Part shown: one piece after another, positions 33,890-42,846 of the stretch
Layout: each line of letters opens with the position of its first letter
Numbering within the stretch: position 1 is the first letter of the stretch
Assembly (NCBI GenBank): GCA_050944475.1
Contig: JBMNRD010000001.1
Location: forward strand, 124,001 to 188,000
DNA length: 64,000 bases
Direction of reading: 5' to 3'
Source: RGIG5612 sp050944475
GTDB taxonomy: Bacteria > Bacillota > Clostridia > Lachnospirales > Lachnospiraceae
Translations under genes and position numbers: made by a program
Notes under the pieces: generated by a model
The model's database searches: none
What the model saw: only the letters and a program-made list of their open reading frames with translations
Told to the model about the DNA's origin: nothing

Positions 33890-35839
33890 TTATTGCGATT
33901 GTTTCGGCTTGTTCCAGGACATGTACTTGCAATCCGGATAGCCCTCGCAAGCATAGTAGGTACGACCCTTCTTTGTTTTGCGTACAATCAGGTCTTTGCC
34001 GCAATCGGGACATGTTGCCCCCGCTTTCACCACAATAGGTTTGGTGTTGCGACACTCCGGAAAACCCGGGCAAGCAAGGAACTTCCCGTGGGGGCCCATC
34101 TTAATCACCATGTTGCGTCCGCATTTGTCGCAGATTACATCGGTCTCCTCATCCTTGATTTTTATCTTCGTGAGCCTGGACCGCGCATCATTTACCGCTG
34201 AATTCAGACTCGGATAGAAGTCCTGCAGAATCTCTTTCCAGTAAACCTTTCCCTCCTCCACACTGTCTAATTTTTTCTCCACCTCGGCCGTAAAGCCGAT
34301 GTCTACCACCTGAGGAAAGGCCGTCAGCATGATGTCATTTACCACCTTGCCCAGCTCCGTTGCCACAAGGCTCTTCTTTTCCTTGACCACATAGTGGCGC
34401 TCCAGAATAACCGCAATGGTGGGTGCATAGGTGCTGGGACGTCCGATTCCATGCTCTTCCAGCGCCTTGACCAGAGTTGCCTCCGTGTAATGCGCCGGCG
34501 GCTGGGTAAAATGCTGACTCCCCTCATATTCCACGCCGCTCACCTCGGAGTCTGTTGTTAACGCAGCAATGGCACTGTTCTTTTCCTCCTTTTCATCATC
34601 GGAGGTGTATACACTCATAAAGCCGTCAAATGTCCTCTGGGAATCCGACGCCTTGAAAATATATCCGTTGCACTCAAAGTCAACCGCCGTCACGGCGTAT
34701 ACCGCGTTTGTCATGCGGCTTGCGACAAAACGCTTCCAGATAAGGGAGTACAGCCTCAGTCCGTCCTTATCCAGCTTGGCGGCGGCTGCCTCGGGGGTCA
34801 GGTTAATGTCCGTGGGACGAATGGCCTCGTGCGCATCCTGGACATTGCCCTTTCCCTTGTCCTTATGAACCGCATGACTGACGTATTCCTTGCCGTATTT
34901 TTCCAAAATATACCCTTTGGCCATAGCTACTGCTTCTTCAGAAATACGAACTGAATCAGTGCGCAGATAGGTAATCAGTCCGTTCTCGTACAGACCCTGC
35001 GCAATGCTCATGGTTTTTTTGGTGGTGAAATTTAAGACCCTGTTGGCCTCCTGCTGCATAGTGCTTGTAACAAACGGTTGCGGCGCCTTCTTCTCTCTGA
35101 CGGATTTTTTTACGGAATCGACGATCATCGTATGCCCGTCCAGCGCGGCAAGAATTTTCTTCAGCTCGTCTTCGTTGCGGATATCGATTTTTCCGTTCCG
35201 GTCACCATGAAATTTCGCATCTATTCTCTTGCGGACGCCCTTAATGTTGACGCCGGCAATTAACTCCCAGTATTCCTCAGGGACAAACGCGTCAATCTGA
35301 CCGTCCCTTTCGCATACCAGCCTCAAGGCCACTGACTGAACGCGTCCGGCACTAAGGCCTTTTTTAACCTTCTCCCACAAAATGGGGCTGATGCTGTAGC
35401 CTACCAGCCGGTCAAGCAAGCGCCTTGCCTGCTGGGCATCCACCAGATTCATGTCAATTTTCCCGGGATTCTTAATTGAGGCGGCAACGGCGGTCTTGGT
35501 TATCTCGTTAAATGTTATCCGCGCGAACTTTTCCTCCTCCAAATCGAGAGCCTGTGCAATGTGCCAGCTGATTGCCTCCCCCTCACGGTCCGGGTCGGTT
35601 GCAAGATAAACCTTATCCGCATCCTTTGCTTTCTTCTTCAGTTCGGCCAGCAAATCGCCCTTGCCCCTGATGGTAATATACTTAGGCTCGAAATCATTTT
35701 CTATGTCAATGCCCATGGCGCTTTTAGGCAAATCACGGATATGCCCCTTTGAAGCAGCACAATCATAGCTGCTGCCTAAATATTTTTTTAATGTCTTCAC
35801 CTTGGCAGGTGATTCCACAATTACAAGTTTTTTGCTCAT
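33890..35839 (-). CDS. topA: DNA topoisomerase I
   Basis: Relaxes negative supercoils by a type IA mechanism. 649 residues from the ATG at 35839 (GGAGG 8 nt upstream; a TTG five codons earlier would include the ribosome binding site). Toprim domain: KKLVIVESPAKVKTLKKYL and ATDPDREGEAISWHIA. The active-site Tyr lies in LITYLRTDSVRIS. Two C-terminal zinc fingers are complete: CDKCGRNMVIK...CPGFPEC and CPDCGKDLIVRK...CEGYPDC. It has its own terminator and lies next to dprA, a common neighbourhood in Firmicutes. Confidence 0.97.
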   Translation of the reverse strand: MSKKLVIVESPAKVKTLKKYLGSSYDCAASKGHIRDLPKSAMGIDIENDFEPKYITIRGKGDLLAELKKKAKDADKVYLATDPDREGEAISWHIAQALDLEEEKFARITFNEITKTAVAASIKNPGKIDMNLVDAQQARRLLDRLVGYSISPILWEKVKKGLSAGRVQSVALRLVCERDGQIDAFVPEEYWELIAGVNIKGVRKRIDAKFHGDRNGKIDIRNEDELKKILAALDGHTMIVDSVKKSVREKKAPQPFVTSTMQQEANRVLNFTTKKTMSIAQGLYENGLITYLRTDSVRISEEAVAMAKGYILEKYGKEYVSHAVHKDKGKGNVQDAHEAIRPTDINLTPEAAAAKLDKDGLRLYSLIWKRFVASRMTNAVYAVTAVDFECNGYIFKASDSQRTFDGFMSVYTSDDEKEEKNSAIAALTTDSEVSGVEYEGSQHFTQPPAHYTEATLVKALEEHGIGRPSTYAPTIAVILERHYVVKEKKSLVATELGKVVNDIMLTAFPQVVDIGFTAEVEKKLDSVEEGKVYWKEILQDFYPSLNSAVNDARSRLTKIKIKDEETDVICDKCGRNMVIKMGPHGKFLACPGFPECRNTKPIVVKAGATCPDCGKDLIVRKTKKGRTYYACEGYPDCKYMSWNKPKQSQ

Positions 35840-35943
35840 TATTAATTCCTCCAAGCAAAAGAAATAACATCATTGACATAGCCGTGTCAACAGTTTTTTA
35901 ATACTTTAACAAAAAATGAACGAAAAATCCCTCTTCGACATTA

Positions 35944-37071
35944 CTAAATCACTCTGCCGTAAAAACCTCCGGGCAGGCGATTAATCAGCCCCGCAAGCTC
36001 AAGTTCCGTGAGAACACTGCCCGCGGCTGCAATGTCCAGTCCGCTTTTTTCCTGAATTTCCCGTATTCCCACCGGCTCATTTCCTATAAGTGACAATACT
36101 CTGCCCACATCGCTCTTTGCGCCGGTCTCCGCACCTGCTGCAGCCGGCACCCCTGCGCCGGCCTCCGCACCTGCAGGCTCTGTTTCATCCGCCGGATGCT
36201 TGCCCCTGAATATCTCCTCTAACAGGAAGTGCGGCTTCACCAGCACACCGGCTCCGTCATAAATAAGCATGTTGCAGCCCTCGCTGAGGCAATCGTTTAT
36301 CCTGCCGGGAAGAGCATATACATCCTTGCCCTGATCAAGGGCGTGGCAGGCTGTGGAAAGGCTTCCGCTTTTTTTGCCCGCCTCGATTACCAACAGTCTG
36401 TCGGACAGGGCGGAAATCAGTCTGTTTCTATGAGGGAAATGCCAGGAAATCGGCTGGGTGCCCAACGGATATTCCGAAATAATGCCTCCGCCCGAGGTGA
36501 CGATTTCATAATAAAGTCCGATGTTTACCGCCGGATAAATCACGTCAATCCCGCTTCCGAGCACCGCAAAAGTCCTTCCTCCAACCGCTAAAGCGCCTTT
36601 GGCGCTATGGCTGTCTATACCTACCGCCATGCCGCTGATTATCTGCACTCCGCCTGCCGCCAGCTCCCTTGCAAACCTACCGGCGGCCTCTCTTCCGTAG
36701 CCTGAGCATGCCCTTGCCCCTACCATGCCCACGGAAGGGACAGCGTCGTCAGGGAGCGTCCCTCTTACGTACAGAGCAAGAGGACAGTCGTTCAGTATTT
36801 TCAGTCTCTCGGGAAAATCAGGGTGCTCATCGTGGACAAAGCTTATATTGTCCCTTTGCATTTTTTCGAAAACCCTTTTAAAATCACCGCTTTTCCGAGA
36901 CTTTTCCAAAATCTGCACCGTTTCCGCAGGCAGCCCGGAATGTTTCAGCAGCGCCTCCTTGTCCGCGGCAAATATTTCCTCCGGCCCGCCAAAGCGCTTT
37001 AACAGCATGCATATGTCGGCTCGCCGTACATTGCTGCTGCAAAGCCAGAACCGGTATTCATCCCTTGTCAT
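35944..37071 (-). CDS. dprA: DNA processing protein DprA
   Basis: Loads RecA on incoming single-stranded DNA in transformation. 375 residues: a small N-terminal SAM-like domain, the Rossmann fold with VGMVGARACSGYGREAAGRF, IISGMAVGIDSHSAKGAL, VLGSGIDVIYPA and SEYPLGTQPISWHFPHRNRLISAL (read in two parts), then an Ala/Gly/Glu-rich linker (~285-318) and a C-terminal winged helix (GIREIQEKSGLDIAAAGSVLTELE). It follows comM(yifB) with 12 bp between, and has the ribosome binding site GGAGGG. Confidence 0.95.
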   Translation of the reverse strand: MTRDEYRFWLCSSNVRRADICMLLKRFGGPEEIFAADKEALLKHSGLPAETVQILEKSRKSGDFKRVFEKMQRDNISFVHDEHPDFPERLKILNDCPLALYVRGTLPDDAVPSVGMVGARACSGYGREAAGRFARELAAGGVQIISGMAVGIDSHSAKGALAVGGRTFAVLGSGIDVIYPAVNIGLYYEIVTSGGGIISEYPLGTQPISWHFPHRNRLISALSDRLLVIEAGKKSGSLSTACHALDQGKDVYALPGRINDCLSEGCNMLIYDGAGVLVKPHFLLEEIFRGKHPADETEPAGAEAGAGVPAAAGAETGAKSDVGRVLSLIGNEPVGIREIQEKSGLDIAAAGSVLTELELAGLINRLPGGFYGRVI

Positions 37072-37083
37072 TCTCCCTCCAAT

Positions 37084-38607
37084 CTAATTGTTTACATATG
37101 AATTCCTGTAACCGACCGCTTCAAGAATATGATCCTTTGTAATGCTTTCCATCCCTTCTATATCTGCAATCGTCCTTGCAACCTTCAAAATTTTATACCA
37201 GCCGCGGGCAGAAAGGCGGAACCGGTCATAGGCACGGGAAAGAGCAGCCTTCCCTTCCTCATTCAAGGTGCAGAACATATCCGTCTCTTTCTTACCCATC
37301 CGGGAATTAAAATGAATATCCGTCCCCGCAAATCTCCTGCGCTGGATATCCTGAGCCCTTAGTATCCGCTCACGCATCTGCGCAGAAGAAAGCCCTGTGC
37401 CCGCTTTCCTCAGGCTGCCGGCTTCCACCCGCTCCACCCCCACACATATATCAATGCGATCCATTACCGGCCCCCTTATCTTTCCTATGTATTTTTCAAC
37501 CTCTATATCATTGCAGCGGCAGTATCTCCTGTCGGGATAGTAGCCGCACTTGCAGGGATTGGTGGCGGCGACAAGCATGAAAACGCAAGGAAAGCGTGCC
37601 TGCCCCGAAGCCCTGTTAATAACCACGTTGCCGCTTTCCATGGGAATCCTCAACTCATCAATCGTGGACTTTTTAAATTCCGTCAGCTCATCTAAAAACA
37701 ACACTCCCCTGTGAGCAAGCGTTATTTCACCGGGGCGCGGGTTTCCCATGCCCCCCATCAACGCTCTTTCGGTTATGCTGTGGAGCGGCGCCCTGAAAGG
37801 GCGCTCCAATACCGGACTGTTATCCTTAAGAAGCCCGGCAATACTGTAAATCTTGGATATTTCCAGACACTCCTGCTTCGACATCCTGTTGAAAATCGTC
37901 GGAATCCGCTCTGCCATCATGCTTTTTCCCGCCCCCGGCGGGCCGATGTAAAGCAGGTTGTGGAAGCCTGCAACGGCAATCATCGTTGCCCTTTTTGCCT
38001 GCTCCTGCCCCGCTACATCAAGATAATCAAGGCGGCTTCCCCTTGCCGATCTTGCAAGGGCAGCCTCAAGGTCGGTGTGTTCCACATCCTTTACAATCCC
38101 GTTGTTCAGCTCTCTTACAAGAGTTTGCAGGTCAAAGGCGCTGTGGATTTTTACTCCCTCGGCCACGGCTCCCTCAAAAACATTACCCGCAGGGAGCACG
38201 ATGCTCGTATAGCCCTGCTCCGCCGCAAGAATTGATATAGGCAACACTCCCCGGACGGGGTTGACCTTTCCGTCCAGGCTCAACTCCCCGATAAAAATTT
38301 TGCCCTCGGTGGCCTCCGGCCTGATGACACCTGCCGCCACGAGTATGGCTATGGCGATGGGCAGGTCAAAGCCGGACCCTTGCTTGCGCAGGCTTGCCGG
38401 AGAAAGATTGATGGTTATTCTTCTTACGGGAAATTCAAATCCTGAATTGATTATTGCGCACACCACCCGGTCCTTTGCCTCCTTAACCTCACTGGAAGGA
38501 AGACCCACCATGCTGAATGCGGGCAGCCCCCCGGATACGTCCGCTTCAACGCATATCCTGAATGCCTCGATTCCGCTGATGCCGGCGCTGTAAACCTTGC
38601 AAATCAT
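37084..38607 (-). CDS. comM: ComM/YifB family AAA+ ATPase (Mg-chelatase-like)
   Basis: Hexameric helicase-like AAA+ protein that in gamma-proteobacteria drives branch migration in transformation (ComM). 507 residues: an N-terminal Lon-protease-like fold (VEADVSGGLPAFSMVGLPSSEVKEA, two parts), Walker A GPPGAGKSMMAERIP, Walker B GVLFLDELTEF, and a cysteine pattern ATNPCKCGYYPDRRYCRC that may bind zinc. It is first in an operon with dprA. The upstream region has a TATAAT without a matching -35 box, two dyads and a G9 tract. The ribosome binding site is AAGGAGG. Confidence 0.93.
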   Translation of the reverse strand: MICKVYSAGISGIEAFRICVEADVSGGLPAFSMVGLPSSEVKEAKDRVVCAIINSGFEFPVRRITINLSPASLRKQGSGFDLPIAIAILVAAGVIRPEATEGKIFIGELSLDGKVNPVRGVLPISILAAEQGYTSIVLPAGNVFEGAVAEGVKIHSAFDLQTLVRELNNGIVKDVEHTDLEAALARSARGSRLDYLDVAGQEQAKRATMIAVAGFHNLLYIGPPGAGKSMMAERIPTIFNRMSKQECLEISKIYSIAGLLKDNSPVLERPFRAPLHSITERALMGGMGNPRPGEITLAHRGVLFLDELTEFKKSTIDELRIPMESGNVVINRASGQARFPCVFMLVAATNPCKCGYYPDRRYCRCNDIEVEKYIGKIRGPVMDRIDICVGVERVEAGSLRKAGTGLSSAQMRERILRAQDIQRRRFAGTDIHFNSRMGKKETDMFCTLNEEGKAALSRAYDRFRLSARGWYKILKVARTIADIEGMESITKDHILEAVGYRNSYVNN

Positions 38608-38657
38608 TTTTCCTCCTTGCAGTCTTTTTCCTTGTAATTATGGTGTGCAATCTATTT

Positions 38658-38694
38658 ATTATAGGCAAATCACTGTGATGCAGGCGCAGCCTGC
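38658..38694 (-). promoter_or_regulatory. comM-dprA promoter with two adjacent dyads in place of a -35 box
   Basis: Minus strand -10 TATAAT (38658-38663). Upstream are the perfect dyads ATCAC-T-GTGAT (38669-38679) and GCAGGC-GCA-GCCTGC (38680-38694). The hexamer at -35 spacing is CGCCTG, far from TTGACA, which suggests regulated transcription. Confidence 0.55.
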
Positions 38695-38698
38695 AATA

Positions 38699-38707
38699 CC
38701 CCCCCCC
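38699..38707. repeat. C9/G9 homopolymer upstream of comM
   Basis: Nine consecutive C on the plus strand (G on the coding strand), 4 bp upstream of the GC-rich dyad. Long G tracts are prone to slipped-strand length change. Confidence 0.85.
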
Positions 38708-38766
38708 AATATTTTTTTCATGTAAAGGAATCCCCTGCTGAATTGCCGGGAACGTGAAATCGTGTG

Positions 38767-38798
38767 AAATAAAAATAGCACACGACAGTGTGCTATTT
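38767..38798 (-). terminator. folD terminator
   Basis: Perfect 11-bp stem AAATAGCACAC / GTGTGCTATTT with a 4-nt loop (38773-38798). On the minus strand it runs into ATTTTTATTT. The plus side also has a T-run a few bases on. Confidence 0.8.
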
Positions 38799-38937
38799 CC
38801 AATGATTTTTTTATGAAGTTGCGCAATACGTATTACACGCGACACTCGGGGAATTCAAAGGAAAGGATATTGGCGAGTCGCCGGAAAAAGCGTCATATAT
38901 TACATACGGCGGACAGAGAACCCGGAGGGTGCCTCTT

Positions 38938-39789
38938 TCAGGCCTTATGGCGCTTCAAAGCGGCCAATGTTACATGAAGGGCCAAAACGGTATTTGTCAC
39001 GGCGCCCACTCCGCCGGGCACCGGCGTTATCATTTTTACATAGGGCGCTACCTCGTCAAACTTCATATCTCCACACATTTTCCCGTCTGCGAAATTCATT
39101 CCGACATCAATTGCCACACAGCCCGGGGACACCCCCTTTGCAATGTTTTCTCCCACAAGTCCCGCAACGCCGCAGGCGCTTATCAGAATGTCCGCCCCCT
39201 TGCATCTGTCTGCAATATCCCTCGTCCTTGAATGGCACCAGGTTACCGTAGCGCTCCTTGCAAGCAGCAGCAGTCCAAGAGGCTTGCCGATGACATTGGA
39301 TCTGCCGATAATTACCGCATTTGCCCCGGAGATTTCGCAGCCGACGTGGTCCAAAAGCTTCACCACAGCCTCAGCCGTGCAGGGAGCAAAACCCTCCCCC
39401 GGCGCCATGGCCAGTCTCGCCCAGTTTGCGGGGCTTATGCAATCCATGTCTTTTTCGGGGCAAATGGCTCTGTCAATTGCGAATGTGTCTATATGCGCGG
39501 GCAGGGGCTTAAATATCAGTATTCCGTGAATTTCAGGGTCTTCATTTGCTGTAGCAAGCCCGGCAAGAAGCTCCTCTTGCCCGACATCCGCCGCAAATTC
39601 GAAAACCCTGACCTCTATTCCCGCCGCCTCACAGGTTTTGCGTATTCCCCGCTCGTAGGCAAGGTCACCGGGGTTATTGCCGACCCTCAGCAAGACAAGG
39701 CAAGGCACCAATCCGTGAGTGCTTATTGTTTCCATTATACGTTCGCGGATTGCTCCGGCAACCTCCGCACCCTTTATTATTCCGGCCAT
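38938..39789 (-). CDS. folD: Bifunctional methylenetetrahydrofolate dehydrogenase / cyclohydrolase FolD
   Basis: Converts 5,10-methylene-THF to 10-formyl-THF using NADP. 283 residues with VLLRVGNNPGDLAYERGIRKTCEAAGIEV (two parts; YERGIRK carries the catalytic Tyr/Lys region, with Y-x-x-x-K-x-K replaced by YERGIRK), GILIFKPLPAHID where most FolD have GILVQLPLP, DCISPANWARL, IIGRSNVIGKPLGLLL and the C-terminal PVPGGVGAVTNTVLALH. The substitutions at the substrate loop make it a divergent FolD. Single gene with its own terminator; the ribosome binding site is GGAGG. Confidence 0.92.
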   Translation of the reverse strand: MAGIIKGAEVAGAIRERIMETISTHGLVPCLVLLRVGNNPGDLAYERGIRKTCEAAGIEVRVFEFAADVGQEELLAGLATANEDPEIHGILIFKPLPAHIDTFAIDRAICPEKDMDCISPANWARLAMAPGEGFAPCTAEAVVKLLDHVGCEISGANAVIIGRSNVIGKPLGLLLLARSATVTWCHSRTRDIADRCKGADILISACGVAGLVGENIAKGVSPGCVAIDVGMNFADGKMCGDMKFDEVAPYVKMITPVPGGVGAVTNTVLALHVTLAALKRHKA

Positions 39790-39839
39790 AGCTTCCTCCT
39801 TTGTCTTATGCAGTCACAGATTTTTCTCTGTATTTCAGG

Positions 39840-39868
39840 TTTACTTTTATCTATAAATAAGGTATCAT
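39840..39868 (+). promoter_or_regulatory. Promoter of the phosphodiester glycosidase gene
   Basis: -35 TTTACT (39840-39845), 17-bp spacer, -10 TATCAT (39863-39868). An AAAGGAG ribosome binding site follows at the gene. Confidence 0.6.
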
Positions 39869-39926
39869 ACTTTAGGTTATTATTGAATAATTTTTTATTT
39901 TAACAAATCCCTAAAGGAGTTTTTTA

Positions 39927-40952
39927 ATGAAAGTCATCAAAGCAATAGGAAAGGTTCTCGTAACGCTGCTCGTGACGATTATCGCCCTTCTTGCAGCCTG
40001 TATTCTCGCCATCTTTCTCCTTGAAAAAGGCCCTTCCGAGACCGCAAAGATTATTTTTGTCCATTCAGTAAAGGAAACCAGCCGAATGGGCTTTTTGTCA
40101 ACCATGTTCCTCTCCGAGGAGGAGGTGGATAAAATCATGGCAACCGGCGGAATGGAAGATATTGAGGCGGGCATAACCTCCGACACGGAACTTATTGTAA
40201 TCGATAATAAAGAAGTAACACAAGACTTTGAAATTGTAGATGTTACCGGCGGTTCCTTTAAGGGAAAAATGATGATTATCCGCGACCCTTCCAGAGTGTT
40301 TGTGGGCATCATCCCCGAGTTCGGCCACTTTAACGGCATGACGGTTATGGACATTATAGACACCTATAACGCGAGCGGTGATGATATCATCGGCGGCATC
40401 AACGGCGGCGACTTCATTGACAACGGCGCTAACAACTCCTTTACTGCGCAGCCTCTCGGGGCTGTAATTACCGAGGGTGAAATAGTTTATGCCGAGTACG
40501 GCTATGACCATGTATACCACCTTGCAGGCTTTACAAAAGAAGATAAATTTATTATGGGCAACATTACTCTGAACGAGGCAATTGAAATGGGCGTCCGGGA
40601 TGCGATTTACTGTGCGCATCTTACCGGTCCTTTCCTGGTGATGAACGGTGAACCGCTGATCAGCGAAGTTCCCGACAGCTCCACGTACGGCAGCGGCAAG
40701 AATCCGCGTACTGCCCTTGGACAAAGGGCCGACGGCACCGTAATTCTAGTTGTTGTGGACGGCCGTCAGGCCAACTCCTTGGGTGCCACATTTGAGGATA
40801 TGGCCTACTTCATGGCCGAGCAAGGCTGCGTAAATGCGGCTGCAATGGACGGCGGTACCTCAACTCAGATGGTTTATGAGGGAGAAATTCTTAACAATCC
40901 CTACTCCCCGACAGGCCCGAGAAGATGTCCCACCTCATGGCTGGTGCGTTAA
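39927..40952 (+). CDS. Membrane-anchored phosphodiester glycosidase family protein (NAGPA domain)
   Basis: 341 residues. The N-terminal helix (VTLLVTIIALLAACILAIFLL) anchors an extracytoplasmic domain. NAGPA-domain signatures: GGINGGDFIDNG, PLGAVITEGEIV, NPRTALGQRADGTVILVVVDGRQ, AMDGGTSTQMVYEG and RRCPTSWLV. Mammalian NAGPA removes GlcNAc from phosphodiesters; bacterial members probably act on cell-surface phosphodiester-linked sugars such as teichoic acid decorations (inference). The next gene starts 58 bp later, so both may form one transcript. Confidence 0.88.
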   Translation: MKVIKAIGKVLVTLLVTIIALLAACILAIFLLEKGPSETAKIIFVHSVKETSRMGFLSTMFLSEEEVDKIMATGGMEDIEAGITSDTELIVIDNKEVTQDFEIVDVTGGSFKGKMMIIRDPSRVFVGIIPEFGHFNGMTVMDIIDTYNASGDDIIGGINGGDFIDNGANNSFTAQPLGAVITEGEIVYAEYGYDHVYHLAGFTKEDKFIMGNITLNEAIEMGVRDAIYCAHLTGPFLVMNGEPLISEVPDSSTYGSGKNPRTALGQRADGTVILVVVDGRQANSLGATFEDMAYFMAEQGCVNAAAMDGGTSTQMVYEGEILNNPYSPTGPRRCPTSWLVR

Positions 40953-41010
40953 GACTTGCCCTATATTTTTTCTTGAAAACATCGCAACATAACCGATAAG
41001 GACAGATAAA

Positions 41011-42774
41011 ATGGAAAACGAAACCAGAAAATCTCGTGTTCAGAAAATGAATGACATGATGGATGACATTCACCCGGTCAGAAGGAGCACCCCTTCACGG
41101 CAGGATGCCCCTTCACGTCAAGGTGCTCCTGTACGTCAGGACGTCCCTTCACGGGCAGGAGCCGAAGGGGAGCTTCGCCACCGAAGGGTCGCTCCCGACA
41201 TGAGAACCGGTTCATCTCCAAGGGTTCAAAGTGTTGATGCTTCAGGCTTTCAGTCGAATCCCCGCGGCGATAGCAGATCCGCCTCGGAACTTTATGCCGC
41301 ACGCTCTGCCCGGACCGCTTCAAACACCGGAGTCCGCAAGGTCTCTTTGGATGCCTCTGAACGCGATGAGGGACTGTCAGCATTAAGGACCCCGTCAGGA
41401 CGTTCAAGCAGTTCATCCGCTGCGGCAAGCAGTCTGGCCGCCTCAAGGCGTTCCTCCGCTTCGGCATCTAAGGGCGTGAGGTCCTCCGCCGGCTCTCAGA
41501 CCGGAAGAATTTCCGCCGATTCCCGGAGTGCAAGGATTTTTTCCGACTCTCAAGACGCAAAGACTGCCTCTTTGGATACAAGGACTACCTCTGCCAACAG
41601 AAATTATTCCGACATTATGGAGGAGCGGCGCGGCAAATCCTCCTCCCAGAAGCCTGTCGCAAAGAAAAAATCTTCCGGCAGAAAAAGGATGTCAGGATTT
41701 GCAAAATTCATCATCGCTTATTCAATCCTGCTGATTGCAATCCTTGCGGCGGGGGCCGTTATACTGCGCTCCTTCCTGAAGACTTATGAGGCCGCGCAGC
41801 CGAAAAACATTGCTTCCGCCGTGGTTGAGAAGTTTCAGACTCCGGACGAGCTTAATAAATTTCTTGAGACCAACAAGAATGCCGTAAAGGTACCTGAAAA
41901 CATTTTCGGCTTCGATGGAGATTATTCCCGGTTTATTGACGGTAAACAGATTAGCTATGTTGAGGATACGGCAAACAGCACCAATGAAGCAAAAACCTAC
42001 CGCATTCTTGCGGACGGCGCGACCGTTGCCAGCATCAATCTCGGTAAGGGCGGCACCGGTTCTTTCAACCTTGCAAAATGGAAACTGGCATCCATTGACA
42101 TGACGCCATGCTTTGCCAAGACCAAATCCTATTCCATTCTTGTTCCGGGCAATTCCAAAGTGACCGTAAACGGCATTACTTTAGGTGAAGACAGTATTTC
42201 CGGAGAAGGCGTTCCCGAGGTGTTGAAGAATTCCGTGAACTATATGAGCAACGCTCCGGAATTCACCACTTACAACATTGTGATGGTTTCCGGAGACGAC
42301 CCCAAGGTGACCGGTACCGACAAAAACGGCAATGAGCTGGTATTCAGCGCTACAGACACTGCCTATGTCGCCGGCGGCGAGGCATCCGCGGCCTTTATTG
42401 ACGAGGTGGGCAGGATTGTGGAGGCCGCCATCACCGAATGGGGTACCTATTTCATCCATATGTCCTTTAATCTTGAGCCTTATATTCTGGACGGAAGTGA
42501 TCTCCATGCCTATATCTTCGGCAGCGACGAGATGGATCCCATCCTTACATGGCTGTATAACTTTGAATATATTGAAGATTACAACTTTGTTTATACGGAA
42601 GCAGACAATTACACCGTTTATTCCGATGATTGCTTCACGGTTGATGTTAAATATGATATGGAAATTACGTTTGACCGAGCGGGTGTTGAGGACAACAACC
42701 AGAATCTTGACGCGACCTGGGTATGGGTGCGCGACGGTAATTCCTGGTCAATATGCGATATGATTTACCGATAA
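41011..42774 (+). CDS. Single-pass membrane protein with repeat-rich cytoplasmic domain; function unknown
   Basis: 587 residues, not recognised. Residues 1-~228 are a low-complexity, Ser/Arg/Ala-rich, probably disordered stretch. It begins with four hexapeptide repeats (PSRQDA, PSRQGA, PVRQDV, PSRAGA) and contains a segment with many S-A-S-S steps. A basic patch (KKKSSGRKRMSG) leads into one membrane helix (FIIAYSILLIAILAAGAVIL), followed by ~330 extracytoplasmic residues rich in Asp/Thr/Tyr, ending in WVRDGNSWSICDMIYR. Cys is rare. The outside part might bind cell wall or surface glycans, given the phosphodiester glycosidase just upstream; that is inference. The ribosome binding site is AAGGA. 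Confidence 0.8.
   Translation: MENETRKSRVQKMNDMMDDIHPVRRSTPSRQDAPSRQGAPVRQDVPSRAGAEGELRHRRVAPDMRTGSSPRVQSVDASGFQSNPRGDSRSASELYAARSARTASNTGVRKVSLDASERDEGLSALRTPSGRSSSSSAAASSLAASRRSSASASKGVRSSAGSQTGRISADSRSARIFSDSQDAKTASLDTRTTSANRNYSDIMEERRGKSSSQKPVAKKKSSGRKRMSGFAKFIIAYSILLIAILAAGAVILRSFLKTYEAAQPKNIASAVVEKFQTPDELNKFLETNKNAVKVPENIFGFDGDYSRFIDGKQISYVEDTANSTNEAKTYRILADGATVASINLGKGGTGSFNLAKWKLASIDMTPCFAKTKSYSILVPGNSKVTVNGITLGEDSISGEGVPEVLKNSVNYMSNAPEFTTYNIVMVSGDDPKVTGTDKNGNELVFSATDTAYVAGGEASAAFIDEVGRIVEAAITEWGTYFIHMSFNLEPYILDGSDLHAYIFGSDEMDPILTWLYNFEYIEDYNFVYTEADNYTVYSDDCFTVDVKYDMEITFDRAGVEDNNQNLDATWVWVRDGNSWSICDMIYR
41092..41163 (+). repeat. Four 18-bp tandem repeats in the membrane protein gene
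   Basis: In-frame units encoding PSRQDA, PSRQGA, PVRQDV and PSRAGA. All share the core CGT/CGG-CAG. Confidence 0.75.
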
Positions 42775-42846
42775 GATTTGATCGGGCTGCGCAAGCGTTA
42801 TGCTGCTGCAATATTTCTTAAAAAATAAACGCGGTATTGGGCCGGG

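Larger units (their letters stand above)
38608..38937. other. 330-bp intergenic region between folD and comM
   Basis: No gene is seen. It holds the comM-dprA promoter region (38658-38694), a C9/G9 homopolymer (38699-38707) and the folD terminator hairpin (38773-38798). The remaining ~130 bp next to folD show only a short GGCGA/TCGCC symmetry at about 38870. Confidence 0.7.
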
